A DNA stretch of 36,852 nucleotides from an uncultured Marivita sp. Its GTDB lineage: Bacteria > Pseudomonadota > Alphaproteobacteria > Rhodobacterales > Rhodobacteraceae. Where the stretch lies: positions 1-36,852 of the forward strand of contig CANNCS010000032.1 of the NCBI GenBank assembly GCA_947503115.1, read 5' to 3'. Positions within the stretch are counted from its first letter, which is position 1. Each line of letters starts with the position of its first letter. Position numbers and translations under genes: made by a program. This document shows positions 25,921 to 33,419 of the stretch, in pieces. The notes below the pieces were generated by a model, which worked only from the letters and a program-made list of their open reading frames with translations, did not search any database and was not told where the DNA came from.

Positions 25921-27552
25921 ATGAACCCTCCTGAAAAGCCAAAGAAACTTGCGCCGCCAACTGCCGGGTTCGGCGCGGTTTTGTCCATTTTCGTAAGCCT
26001 AATGTGGCTTGCACAGGCTTACGTGATTGCGGGCGTTCTTGCGGCCCTGTTGTCTGGTTCGGCTGTTGACGTCTGGGGCGTCTCGCTCACATTCTTGGGC
26101 CTTGGCATTGCGCGGGCTTTATTGAACCAGCGGGCTCAGGCAGCGCTGACTCGGACGGCAGAGTGTCATATCCAAAAGTTGCGCGAAGAAATCATCGCCA
26201 GGGAAGCCACTACAGATGAGGTCTCCAGCTTTGGCGGTGCCGGTTCAATTGCGGCGCTAACAACTGAGAAACTCGACGCAGTTCGTCCCTTTCTGCTGCG
26301 CTATGCCCCTGCTCGATTGCGGGTCATGGTTGTGCCTCTGATCATTCTCACAATTACGGCATGGCACAGTTGGGCCGCGGCGGTTGTCCTTATAGCAGCA
26401 GGGCCGTTGATCCCTGTGTTCATGGCATTGGTCGGTTGGGCCGCGAAAGAAGCCAGCGCGCGACAGATGGTCGAAATCGGGTCTCTCAATGATCTGCTCG
26501 CAGATCGGTTGGCGGCACTCGCTGACCTGACTTTAATCGGGGCTGGTCCCCAAGTCATACAAGGGTTTGAGACGGCGTCGGATACACTTCGGCGAAAAAC
26601 GATGGCAGTCCTGCGAATTGCTTTTCTGTCGTCCACGGTACTCGAGCTTTTCTCGGCACTTGGCGTGGCGATGATTGCCGTTTGGGTCGGATTCGCACTG
26701 TTGGGTGAAATCACCTGGGGGACGTGGGGCGCGCCGTTGACGCCTTTCGCCGGAATTTATCTGCTTTTACTGGCACCAGATTTTTTCCAGCCTTTACGTG
26801 ATTTGGCAGCCGCATGGCACGATAAGTCCGCTGCGGATGCAGTGCAGGAAGAGCTTGTGTCGTGGCGGTCGCATGCCCGAAAGACAATGCTGGGAAAAGG
26901 TGCGAGTGCACCCGCAGTTGCCTTTGACAGCTTGATGCTACGGGGAGTGGAAGTTGAGCACGCGGACCGGACGCTGCGCTATCCGAACCTCAAGATCCAG
27001 TCGGGTGATTGCTTCGCCATTGTCGGTCCGAGCGGTGTTGGTAAAACCACATTGTTGCGGGTGATCGCGGGGTTGGAGCAACCGACGCGCGGGACGGTTA
27101 CGGTGAATGACGCGCGTGTCACGGATGCATCTGTTGATTCTTGGCGCGCTTCCTTGGGCTGGATGCCGCAAACGCCAAGGTTTTTAGGTCGTAGCTTGCG
27201 GCACAATATCGGCTTCGGTGCCGAATTGGATGCTGAGGTTCTTCGGCTCGCGCAGGTTTCCCCGGTTCTATCCACTTTGCCGGCTAAGGAGCTGACACAG
27301 CTGGGGGAAACCGGCGCAGGCCTCTCTGGGGGCGAGGCGCGCCGAGTGATGTTGGCGCGCGCACTGCATCGCGGCCCAGCAGTACTCCTTGTGGATGAGC
27401 CGACAGCCGATCTCGATGCGGACACTGCCAGAGATATCATCGACGCCCTGCTAAGCTATGTTGCCGGCGGAGGGACATTGATCACCACGACACACGATCC
27501 GCGTCTGATGAACCAAATGCAAAAAATCATCCAGCTGGAAGCCGAGGCATGA
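25921..27552 (+). CDS. cydD: CydD, heterodimeric thiol-reductant ABC exporter subunit
   Basis: CydDC pumps cysteine and/or glutathione to the periplasm and is needed for cytochrome bd assembly. This 543-residue protein has an N-terminal membrane domain (about 15-300) closing with the CydD hallmark LAPDFFQPLRDLAAAWHD (284-301), then a nucleotide-binding domain. Walker A is GPSGVGKTT (369-377), the signature is LSGGE (468-472) and Walker B is LLVDEP (489-494). It overlaps cydC by 4 bases (ATGA at 27549). An FNR-like box lies upstream. Confidence 0.95.
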   Translation: MNPPEKPKKLAPPTAGFGAVLSIFVSLMWLAQAYVIAGVLAALLSGSAVDVWGVSLTFLGLGIARALLNQRAQAALTRTAECHIQKLREEIIAREATTDEVSSFGGAGSIAALTTEKLDAVRPFLLRYAPARLRVMVVPLIILTITAWHSWAAAVVLIAAGPLIPVFMALVGWAAKEASARQMVEIGSLNDLLADRLAALADLTLIGAGPQVIQGFETASDTLRRKTMAVLRIAFLSSTVLELFSALGVAMIAVWVGFALLGEITWGTWGAPLTPFAGIYLLLLAPDFFQPLRDLAAAWHDKSAADAVQEELVSWRSHARKTMLGKGASAPAVAFDSLMLRGVEVEHADRTLRYPNLKIQSGDCFAIVGPSGVGKTTLLRVIAGLEQPTRGTVTVNDARVTDASVDSWRASLGWMPQTPRFLGRSLRHNIGFGAELDAEVLRLAQVSPVLSTLPAKELTQLGETGAGLSGGEARRVMLARALHRGPAVLLVDEPTADLDADTARDIIDALLSYVAGGGTLITTTHDPRLMNQMQKIIQLEAEA

Positions 27553-29201
27553 GATCATTGTTTCAGATCATCCGCGTGCTTCTGGCTGGGGAACGCCGCG
27601 CCTATGCCCAAGGTATGGCGTTGTCTGCGATAGTTTTAGTCATGGGGGTCGCTCTTCTGGCGTTGTCGGGGTGGTTTATCACTGCCGCTGCTGCGGCTGG
27701 GATGATCGGATTGGGGACTGTCTTTAATGTGTTTGCCCCGTCGGCAATGGTACGGTTTTTGGCCTTGGGGCGTACGGTTGCTCGGTACGGTGAACGGTTG
27801 ACGACCCACGACGCGACCTTGCGTGCATTGTCGAACCTGAGAGTGCGATTGCTGCGCGGTGTTTTGCGATCTCCTTACCGACAGATCGAACGCTTGCGCG
27901 CCAGTGTCTTTTTGAATCGCGTAACATCGGATGTCGACGCGTTGGATGGTCTGGCCTTGCGGTTGGTTCTTCCAGGGGCAGCGGGCTTGTTGGTGATCGG
28001 CATATCCGCCATTGCGCTTGCCTTGTTGGTTGACCCGTCAATCGCAGCTGTCATTCTAGGGGGCTATGGAATTGGTCCGACGGTGGTATTCTTTTGGGGG
28101 CAGAGCAGGGCGGACGCGCCATCGCGCAAGGCGCAGGCGGGTATGCAGGCGCTCCGAAGCCGGATGATTGACCTGATTGCGACACGGGAAGAGCTGATCG
28201 TTTTTGGGCAGGTGCCGTCGGCGCGAGCGAGTGTTGCAAGCGCGTCAGAATTCCAATCGAAAAACCAGTCCAGCGTTGAGCGGATCGAACGGGCGACGGG
28301 ACTTTGGATCGACCTGATGGGATGGGCTGTTGTCGCCTCTGCGCTTGGGATTGGAGCCTCTTTGGTACAAGCGGGTGAGATCACGGCAGCGCAGGCCGCG
28401 ATTGGTATTTTCGCGACTCTCGCATTGTCGGAAGCGGTCGCGCCGGTGCGCCGCGCGTTGTCGGAGATCGGCCGGATGCGTTCGGCGGCGAAACGGGTCG
28501 TGCCGATGATTGCCAACCCCCGTGCAGAAATCGGTGCTTTGCTAAATCCAGATGCCGCGTTGCTTGTCGCCAAGAAGTTTGCGGCAGCGAACAGCACATC
28601 CAATAGCCCGCTTTTTGAACCGGTTTCCTTTTACTTGGACGCGGGCGAAACCCTTGCGCTTACCGGGCGTAGTGGTTGCGGGAAATCAACGGCGTTGCTA
28701 CAGGCGGCGGGGCGGGGACTAACCTCAATCGGCGTGCTGCAATTGGGCGGCATTGAAGTTGATGCCGAGCTTCGGGCCAAGCTGGTCGCGATGGTACCTC
28801 AGAGGCATGCGCTGGTAGCGGGAACGATTGCGGAAAACCTTATGTTGGCCGCACCCGAAGCCCCGGAAACACAACTCTGGTCGGCGCTTCAAGCCGTTCA
28901 TCTGGATGAAACGATAAGGCAAAAGGGCGGGCTAGAGGCCCGGCTTGGCTTCCGGGGGGCGGGCCTGTCTGGTGGGGAAGGGCGGCGATTGGTTCTGGCC
29001 CGGGCGCTGCTGAGAAAGCCGAGCCTTCTTTTGTTGGATGAACCGACCGAAGGTCTTGATGCGCCCTTGGCGAAACTGGTGCTTGAAGGCATCAGGACAG
29101 CATTGCCCGATGCTGCGATTCTGATGGCAGCGCACCGTCCGGAAGAGATCGCGTTTGCGGATCGGATCGTGCCTCTGAATCCGGCAGTGCTGATCCCGTA
29201 G
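27549..29201 (+). CDS. cydC: CydC, heterodimeric thiol-reductant ABC exporter subunit
   Basis: Partner of CydD, 550 residues. The membrane domain starts with ALLALSGWFITAAAAAG and VFNVFAPSAMVRFLALGRT, typical of CydC, followed by RYGERLTTHDATLRAL. Walker A is GRSGCGKST (373-381), the signature is LSGGE (473-477) and Walker B is LLLLDEP (493-499). Both half-sites look intact. A 120-base gap with an FNR box and repeated operator-like motifs separates it from cydA, so cydAB may have its own promoter. Confidence 0.95.
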   Translation: MRSLFQIIRVLLAGERRAYAQGMALSAIVLVMGVALLALSGWFITAAAAAGMIGLGTVFNVFAPSAMVRFLALGRTVARYGERLTTHDATLRALSNLRVRLLRGVLRSPYRQIERLRASVFLNRVTSDVDALDGLALRLVLPGAAGLLVIGISAIALALLVDPSIAAVILGGYGIGPTVVFFWGQSRADAPSRKAQAGMQALRSRMIDLIATREELIVFGQVPSARASVASASEFQSKNQSSVERIERATGLWIDLMGWAVVASALGIGASLVQAGEITAAQAAIGIFATLALSEAVAPVRRALSEIGRMRSAAKRVVPMIANPRAEIGALLNPDAALLVAKKFAAANSTSNSPLFEPVSFYLDAGETLALTGRSGCGKSTALLQAAGRGLTSIGVLQLGGIEVDAELRAKLVAMVPQRHALVAGTIAENLMLAAPEAPETQLWSALQAVHLDETIRQKGGLEARLGFRGAGLSGGEGRRLVLARALLRKPSLLLLDEPTEGLDAPLAKLVLEGIRTALPDAAILMAAHRPEEIAFADRIVPLNPAVLIP

Positions 29202-29204
29202 TTT

Positions 29205-29292
29205 AATCCGCATCTTTGATGTCAGTTTTTGACTTGGATCAAGTCACACATTTCGGAATCGGCATATGTGAAGATAATCCGCATTACTGATG
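29205..29292 (+). repeat. Two copies of a 17-base motif, AATCCGCAT-N3-TGATG
   Basis: AATCCGCAT-CTT-TGATG (29205-29221) and AATCCGCAT-TAC-TGATG (29276-29292) are 71 bases apart and agree at 14 of 17 positions; they differ only inside the 3-base spacer. They bracket the FNR box at 29229-29242. I do not recognise the motif. It is a candidate operator pair for a cluster regulator such as the adjacent Rrf2 protein. Confidence 0.55.
29229..29242 (+). promoter_or_regulatory. FNR/FnrL-like box upstream of cydA
   Basis: TTGAC-TTGG-ATCAA matches TTGAT-N4-ATCAA at nine of ten positions and lies 79 bases before the cydA ATG. It is well placed for an FNR-type activator controlling cydAB at low oxygen. 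Confidence 0.75.
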
Positions 29293-29300
29293 CGAATTAT
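29274..29300 (+). promoter_or_regulatory. Palindrome ATAATCCGCAT-N5-ATGCGAATTAT
   Basis: Eleven-base arms with one mismatch around a 5-base centre, just before the cydA ribosome binding site (AGGAG, 29311-29315). It extends the second copy of the 17-base repeat and would block transcription if bound by a repressor. Confidence 0.6.
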
Positions 29301-29321
29301 TGTTCATTCAAGGAGTTCACC

Positions 29322-30935
29322 ATGGAGATCGGGTTGGTCGAGCTGTCGCGCATGCAATTTGCGCTTACAGCGATGTATCACTTTCTCTTCGTGCCGCTGA
29401 CGTTGGGTTTGTCGATCCTCGTAGCGATCATGGAGACCGTCTACGTCATGACGAACCGCCCCATCTGGCGGCAGATGACGAAATTCTGGGGCACATTGTT
29501 CGGAATCAACTTTGTGCTGGGCGTCGCCACGGGCATCACGATGGAATTCCAGTTCGGCATGAACTGGAGTTATTACAGCCACTATGTCGGTGACATTTTC
29601 GGTGCGCCGCTTGCCATCGAAGGTTTGATGGCCTTCTTCCTAGAGGCCACATTCGTAGGCCTGTTTTTCTTTGGCTGGGACAAGCTGAGCAAGGTTCAAC
29701 ACATGGTGGTGGCCTGGCTGGTCGCGATCGGGTCGAACTTTTCGGCTTTGTGGATTCTGATCGCCAATGGCTGGATGCAGAATCCGGTCGGGGCTGAATT
29801 CAATCCCGATACCATGCGGATGGAGATGACGTCGTTCTTTGACGTGCTTTTCAACGAAGTGGCGCAGGCGAAGTTCGTGCACACAGTGTCCGCTGGATAT
29901 GTCACGGCATCGGTTTTCGTGCTGGGTGTTTCGGCGCTCTATCTCATTCAGAACAAACACAAGGACTTGGCCCGCCGGTCCATTGCGGTTGCTTCGGCCT
30001 TTGGCCTAGCCGCCGCATTGTCTGTCGTCGTTCTGGGGGATGAGTCCGGCTATTCAGCAAGCCACACGCAGAAAATGAAGCTCGCTGCGATTGAAGCCAT
30101 GTGGGAAACCCACGACGCGCCCGCACCGTTTACGGCAATCGGCTTTCCCGATCAGGAAGCGCGTGAGACCCATTATGCGGTCGAAATCCCTTGGGCGATG
30201 GGTCTGATCGGCACCCGTAGCCTGACCCAGGAGATTCCCGGCATCAACGATCTGGTTGCGGAATCCGAAGACCGCATTCGGGAAGGCCTAATCGCCTACG
30301 ACGCTCTTATGACGATCCGTGAGCAGCGTGAGGCGACACCTCAGGCAGTGCGAGACACATTCGAGATGCATTCCGAGAATCTGGGTTTTGCCCTGCTTCT
30401 CAAGCGTTATGTCGATGATCCGCGTGATGCGACGGAAGAGCAAATCATGATGGCCGCCGATGATACGGTTCCCGGTGTGGCGCCGCTTTTCTGGGCATTC
30501 CGGCTCATGGTGGCGCTTGGTTTCAGCTTTATCGCGGTGATGGCCTATTTCTTCTACCGCGCCTCGTTCCGGAACATGCAATTCCCGCGCTGGTCGCTTT
30601 ACGCCGCCGTCGCCATCATTCCAACACCGTGGATCGCGGCAGAGTTAGGATGGTTCGTGGCCGAGTTTGGTCGCCAGCCCTGGACTGTGGACGGTGTGCT
30701 CCCGACAGCTCTCAGCGCATCGCACCTGAGCATCGCTGATCTGCTGATCACGCTGGCGGGGTTCTTGATATTCTATTCGGTTCTCTTCGTGATCGAGGTC
30801 AGCCTGATGGTGAAATACATCCGCAAGGGCCCGTTCCAGGACGTCGAAGAAACCAATGCCTGGCAGGAACGGCATGAGGCGCGACTGCGCTCCGAGACAC
30901 CCGCTCCGACCCTTGACGCTACACCTGCGGAGTAA
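29322..30935 (+). CDS. cydA: Cytochrome bd ubiquinol oxidase subunit I, long Q-loop type
   Basis: Main subunit of cytochrome bd, which oxidises quinol and reduces oxygen to water in the inner membrane. It has 537 residues from ATG 29322 with AGGAG upstream; an earlier in-frame start at 29229 lies within the promoter. Conserved residues sit one position after their E. coli numbers: H20 (heme b595), E100, E108, H187 (b558) and, in the Q-loop, K253 and E258. M396 is the second b558 ligand and GRQPW lies at 450-454. The long Q-loop (about 240-390) marks the E. coli-like bd-I type rather than the short CIO type. cydB follows after 5 bases. Confidence 0.97.
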   Translation: MEIGLVELSRMQFALTAMYHFLFVPLTLGLSILVAIMETVYVMTNRPIWRQMTKFWGTLFGINFVLGVATGITMEFQFGMNWSYYSHYVGDIFGAPLAIEGLMAFFLEATFVGLFFFGWDKLSKVQHMVVAWLVAIGSNFSALWILIANGWMQNPVGAEFNPDTMRMEMTSFFDVLFNEVAQAKFVHTVSAGYVTASVFVLGVSALYLIQNKHKDLARRSIAVASAFGLAAALSVVVLGDESGYSASHTQKMKLAAIEAMWETHDAPAPFTAIGFPDQEARETHYAVEIPWAMGLIGTRSLTQEIPGINDLVAESEDRIREGLIAYDALMTIREQREATPQAVRDTFEMHSENLGFALLLKRYVDDPRDATEEQIMMAADDTVPGVAPLFWAFRLMVALGFSFIAVMAYFFYRASFRNMQFPRWSLYAAVAIIPTPWIAAELGWFVAEFGRQPWTVDGVLPTALSASHLSIADLLITLAGFLIFYSVLFVIEVSLMVKYIRKGPFQDVEETNAWQERHEARLRSETPAPTLDATPAE

Positions 30936-30940
30936 GACAG

Positions 30941-32101
30941 ATGATCCTTTTTGAATTGATCGAATACGATATCCTTCGCGTGATCTGGTGGGCGCTGCTA
31001 GGCGTGCTACTGATTGGATTTGCCCTGACCGACGGGTTCGACATGGGGGTCGGCGCACTGCTGCCTTTTGTCGCCAAGACCGATGTGGAACGCCGTGTGG
31101 CGATAAACACGGTCGGCCCGGTCTGGGAAGGCAACCAAGTGTGGTTCATCCTTGGTGGCGGCGCGATCTTTGCCGCTTGGCCGCCGCTCTATGCTGTTAG
31201 CTTCTCAGGCTTCTATCTTGCGATGTTCGTGGTTCTGGCCGCTTTCATCGTCCGCCCGGTGGCGTTCAAGTACCGATCCAAGCGGGATGACGCCACATGG
31301 CGCACCCGTTGGGACTGGGCGCTGTTTGCTGGTGGGGCTGTGCCAGCGCTTCTGTTCGGCGTCGCCGTTGGCAACGTGCTTTTGGGTGTTCCATTCTACC
31401 TGACTGAAGACCTGATGCCGATGTATCCAGGCAATTTTGCCATCAAATTCATTGGTCTCTTGCGCCCCTTCGCGCTCCTGGCGGGTGTTGTCTCGCTTTC
31501 GATGCTTTTGATGCATGGAGCGGCTTGGTTGTCCTTGAAGGCCGAAGGCGTAGTTGCAGAACGCGCGCGCTCTATCGGTGTCAAAGCGGGCATCGTTGCT
31601 GCTGCGGGCTATGCGCTGGCGGGTCTGTGGTTGGCCTTTGGAGTTGATGGCTTTGCATTGGGCGAGGTCGTGGCCAATGGCCCGTCAAACCCGCTCTATT
31701 CCGAAGTCACCCGGGGCGGGTCATGGCTGACGGCTTATTCAGACCGTCCGTGGATCGTGGCTGCACCAGCCATGGGGTTTGTCGGGATCGCACTGGCGGT
31801 GATGGGCCTGAAAGCAGGTCGCGAGGTGTCGACATTGCTCTGGTCGAAGTTGGGCATCCTTGGCATCATCTCTTCCGTTGGGTTGACGATGTTCCCGTTC
31901 ATCCTGCCCTCAACCCTTGATCCGAACAGCTCGCTTACCGTGTGGGACTCCTCGTCCTCGCACCAGACGTTGTTCATCATGCTGGTGGTCACCGCGATCT
32001 TTATGCCGCTGATCCTGATGTACACAGCATGGGTCTACAAAGTGCTATGGGGCAAAGTCACCGAAGCGCAAGTCACTGAAAACGCTGACACAGTTTACTG
32101 A
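30941..32101 (+). CDS. cydB: Cytochrome bd ubiquinol oxidase subunit II
   Basis: Structural partner of CydA, 386 residues, about eight membrane helices. Diagnostic motifs are DGFDMGVGALLPFV near residue 31, GPVWEGNQVWFILGGGA, and DSSSSHQTLFIML near the C-terminus. It starts five bases after cydA and its stop TGA (32099-32101) shares a base with an ATG at 32101. That ATG is in frame with the dsrE gene, but the true dsrE start is probably 32113. Confidence 0.96.
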   Translation: MILFELIEYDILRVIWWALLGVLLIGFALTDGFDMGVGALLPFVAKTDVERRVAINTVGPVWEGNQVWFILGGGAIFAAWPPLYAVSFSGFYLAMFVVLAAFIVRPVAFKYRSKRDDATWRTRWDWALFAGGAVPALLFGVAVGNVLLGVPFYLTEDLMPMYPGNFAIKFIGLLRPFALLAGVVSLSMLLMHGAAWLSLKAEGVVAERARSIGVKAGIVAAAGYALAGLWLAFGVDGFALGEVVANGPSNPLYSEVTRGGSWLTAYSDRPWIVAAPAMGFVGIALAVMGLKAGREVSTLLWSKLGILGIISSVGLTMFPFILPSTLDPNSSLTVWDSSSSHQTLFIMLVVTAIFMPLILMYTAWVYKVLWGKVTEAQVTENADTVY

Positions 32102-32112
32102 TGGAGACGACA

Positions 32113-32574
32113 ATGAAACGTATCGCAACAGCGCTGGCCGCAATTGCAATTGCCACCGCCAGTTTGGCTACAACGTCCCCAGCGCTGGCTCAGGATGACG
32201 ACAAGCCCGGTCTATTTGTTAACCTGACGACCGACGACACATGGTCCGCCGCGAAGGCAATCATGTTCGCCCATGAAAAGGCGCTCAAGAACGGGCATGA
32301 ACCGGTCGCAATTTGGCTGAACGTGCGGGCGGTCTATCTCGCTGACAAAAAGCGCCCCAGCCACATTCACGGTCTCATGGCCGAGAACGGCACATCAATC
32401 CAAGATATGCTGACGGCATTCATCGCGGACGGTGGGCAAGTGATCATGTGCAGCGCCTGTTCCAAAGCCGCTGGATTGACCGAAGCCGACTACATCGACG
32501 GCGTGACCATGGGAACATGGCCCGTTGTCGAGGGTCTGCTGTTCGATCCCGATGTCAAAACCCTCGCTTGGTAA
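32113..32574 (+). CDS. Exported DsrE-family sulfur-relay protein
   Basis: A DsrE/F-fold protein; family members carry or transfer sulfane sulfur on cysteine. I chose ATG 32113 (153 residues, GGAG at 32103-32106) over ATG 32101. It begins with a clear Sec signal (MKRIATALAAIAIATA, cleavage after ALA at 26), so the mature protein should be periplasmic. The mature part has LFVNLTTDD, HEPVAIWLNVRAV and the DsrE-type cysteine motif VIMCSACSKAAGL (C113, C116). It sits between cydB and cydX, unusual for a cyd operon, and implies a link between sulfur metabolism and cytochrome bd. Confidence 0.88.
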   Translation: MKRIATALAAIAIATASLATTSPALAQDDDKPGLFVNLTTDDTWSAAKAIMFAHEKALKNGHEPVAIWLNVRAVYLADKKRPSHIHGLMAENGTSIQDMLTAFIADGGQVIMCSACSKAAGLTEADYIDGVTMGTWPVVEGLLFDPDVKTLAW

Positions 32575-32592
32575 CCCGAAAGGATCAACACC

Positions 32593-32730
32593 ATGTGGTA
32601 TTTCGCTTGGCTTCTTGGACTTCCCCTTGCTGCTCTGTTCGCCGTTCTCAATGCGATCTGGCTTGAGATGCGCACAGACGCTTGTTTCTCGGACGAAGGC
32701 GAGTGTCCGATGGGTGAACACACCCACTGA
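32593..32730 (+). CDS. cydX: CydX, small subunit of cytochrome bd, with a Cys/His tail
   Basis: A 45-residue membrane protein starting MWYFAWLLGLPLAALFAVLN, which matches the CydX/YbgT signature (E. coli MWYFAWILG). CydX stabilises the hemes of cytochrome bd-I. GAAAGGA (32578-32584) precedes the ATG by eight bases. A single helix (about 3-25) is followed by a hydrophilic tail, EMRTDACFSDEGECPMGEHTH, that contains C31, C38, H43 and H45. E. coli CydX is about 37 residues and I know of no such tail there. It is separated from cydB by the dsrE gene. The helix match makes the call strong; the function of the tail is unknown. Confidence 0.9.
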   Translation: MWYFAWLLGLPLAALFAVLNAIWLEMRTDACFSDEGECPMGEHTH

Positions 32731-32732
32731 AT

Positions 32733-32764
32733 GACCGGGGGTCTTGTTCCTTCCTCCCCCAGTC
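32733..32764 (+). terminator. Stem-loop after cydX
   Basis: GAC-C-GGGGG pairs with CCCCC-A-GTC around a 14-base loop, three bases past the cydX stop. There is no T-run, so it is more likely a processing or stability hairpin within the cluster than a full terminator. Confidence 0.45.
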
Positions 32765-32842
32765 CGGCGCGGGCCCCGTTATGGCAAGGGGTTCGCGCCT
32801 CAAAACTGCTCAAGTCATCGAACTCTGATTAGGATTTTAGAC

Positions 32843-33280
32843 ATGAAAACGATCATTCTCGCAGCCTGCGCCGCGATAACTCTGACCGGAGCGACCTTTG
32901 CTCAAGAGGCTCCCGATACACTCGTGACAATTTTGACTGCGCCGGAACCGCAGACCCAGTTAATGGCGATGGTTTTGGCTATGCAAGCTGCCCAACAGGG
33001 GGCTGCGCCACATATCCTTTTGTGTGGGCCAGCAGGCGACATCGCACTGAAAGATGCGCCGGAATCGGCCACAGCTCCGCAACCGCCGCGTGACATGAGC
33101 CCGAAAGGTTTGCTTGGCAAGATTGCCGAGATACCCAACGCCAAGGTCGAAGTTTGCGCAATCTATCTGCCGGGCAAGGGCCTCATGGCTGATGTGTTGA
33201 TGGACGGTGTCACTGTTGCACAGCCACCGGCTATGGCTGCGGCCATGATCGCTCCGAACGCGCGGATCGCGAGCTACTGA
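32843..33280 (+). CDS. Second exported DsrE-like protein
   Basis: A 145-residue protein with a Sec signal (MKTIILAACAAITLTGATFA, cleavage after A20) and a DsrE-like mature domain: TLVTILTAPEPQTQLMAMVLAMQAAQQG, then ILLCGPAGDIAL (C61) and KVEVCAIYLPGKGL (C105). It is more divergent from typical DsrE than the first protein and lacks the CxxC motif; its two cysteines are in separate segments. AGGA at 32831-32834 precedes the ATG. It lies in the same cluster between cydX and the SQR-like gene and may work with the first DsrE protein on periplasmic sulfane sulfur. Confidence 0.78.
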   Translation: MKTIILAACAAITLTGATFAQEAPDTLVTILTAPEPQTQLMAMVLAMQAAQQGAAPHILLCGPAGDIALKDAPESATAPQPPRDMSPKGLLGKIAEIPNAKVEVCAIYLPGKGLMADVLMDGVTVAQPPAMAAAMIAPNARIASY

Positions 33281-33287
33281 TCCACTT

Positions 33288-33334
33288 CCGCCCGAAGTGC
33301 GGCGCGCCCTGATCGATCTTCGGGGCGGGCTTTT
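33288..33334 (+). terminator. Hairpin with T-run before the SQR-like gene
   Basis: CCGCCCGAAG (33288-33297) pairs with CTTCGGG-g-CGG (33318-33328, one bulged G), followed by GGCTTTTG. It looks like an intrinsic terminator eight bases past the second dsrE-like stop. The SQR-like gene lies 90 bases further on, so it may have its own promoter or be expressed by read-through. Confidence 0.55.
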
Positions 33335-33419
33335 GTTGATGGGTTTGGCGCATATCAATTCCATCCCCATCAGAATTCCACATGCGAAACCAAGACTGTT
33401 CATTCTTGAGGAGGACACC

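Noticed and set aside
29229-29321. Longer CydA start at 29229
   Set aside because: The extension covers the FNR box and the palindrome; ATG 29322 has AGGAG and the standard CydA N-terminus.
33297-33419. Longer SQR-like start at 33297
   Set aside because: It begins inside the terminator-like hairpin; ATG 33420 has a strong ribosome binding site and directly gives a Tat signal.
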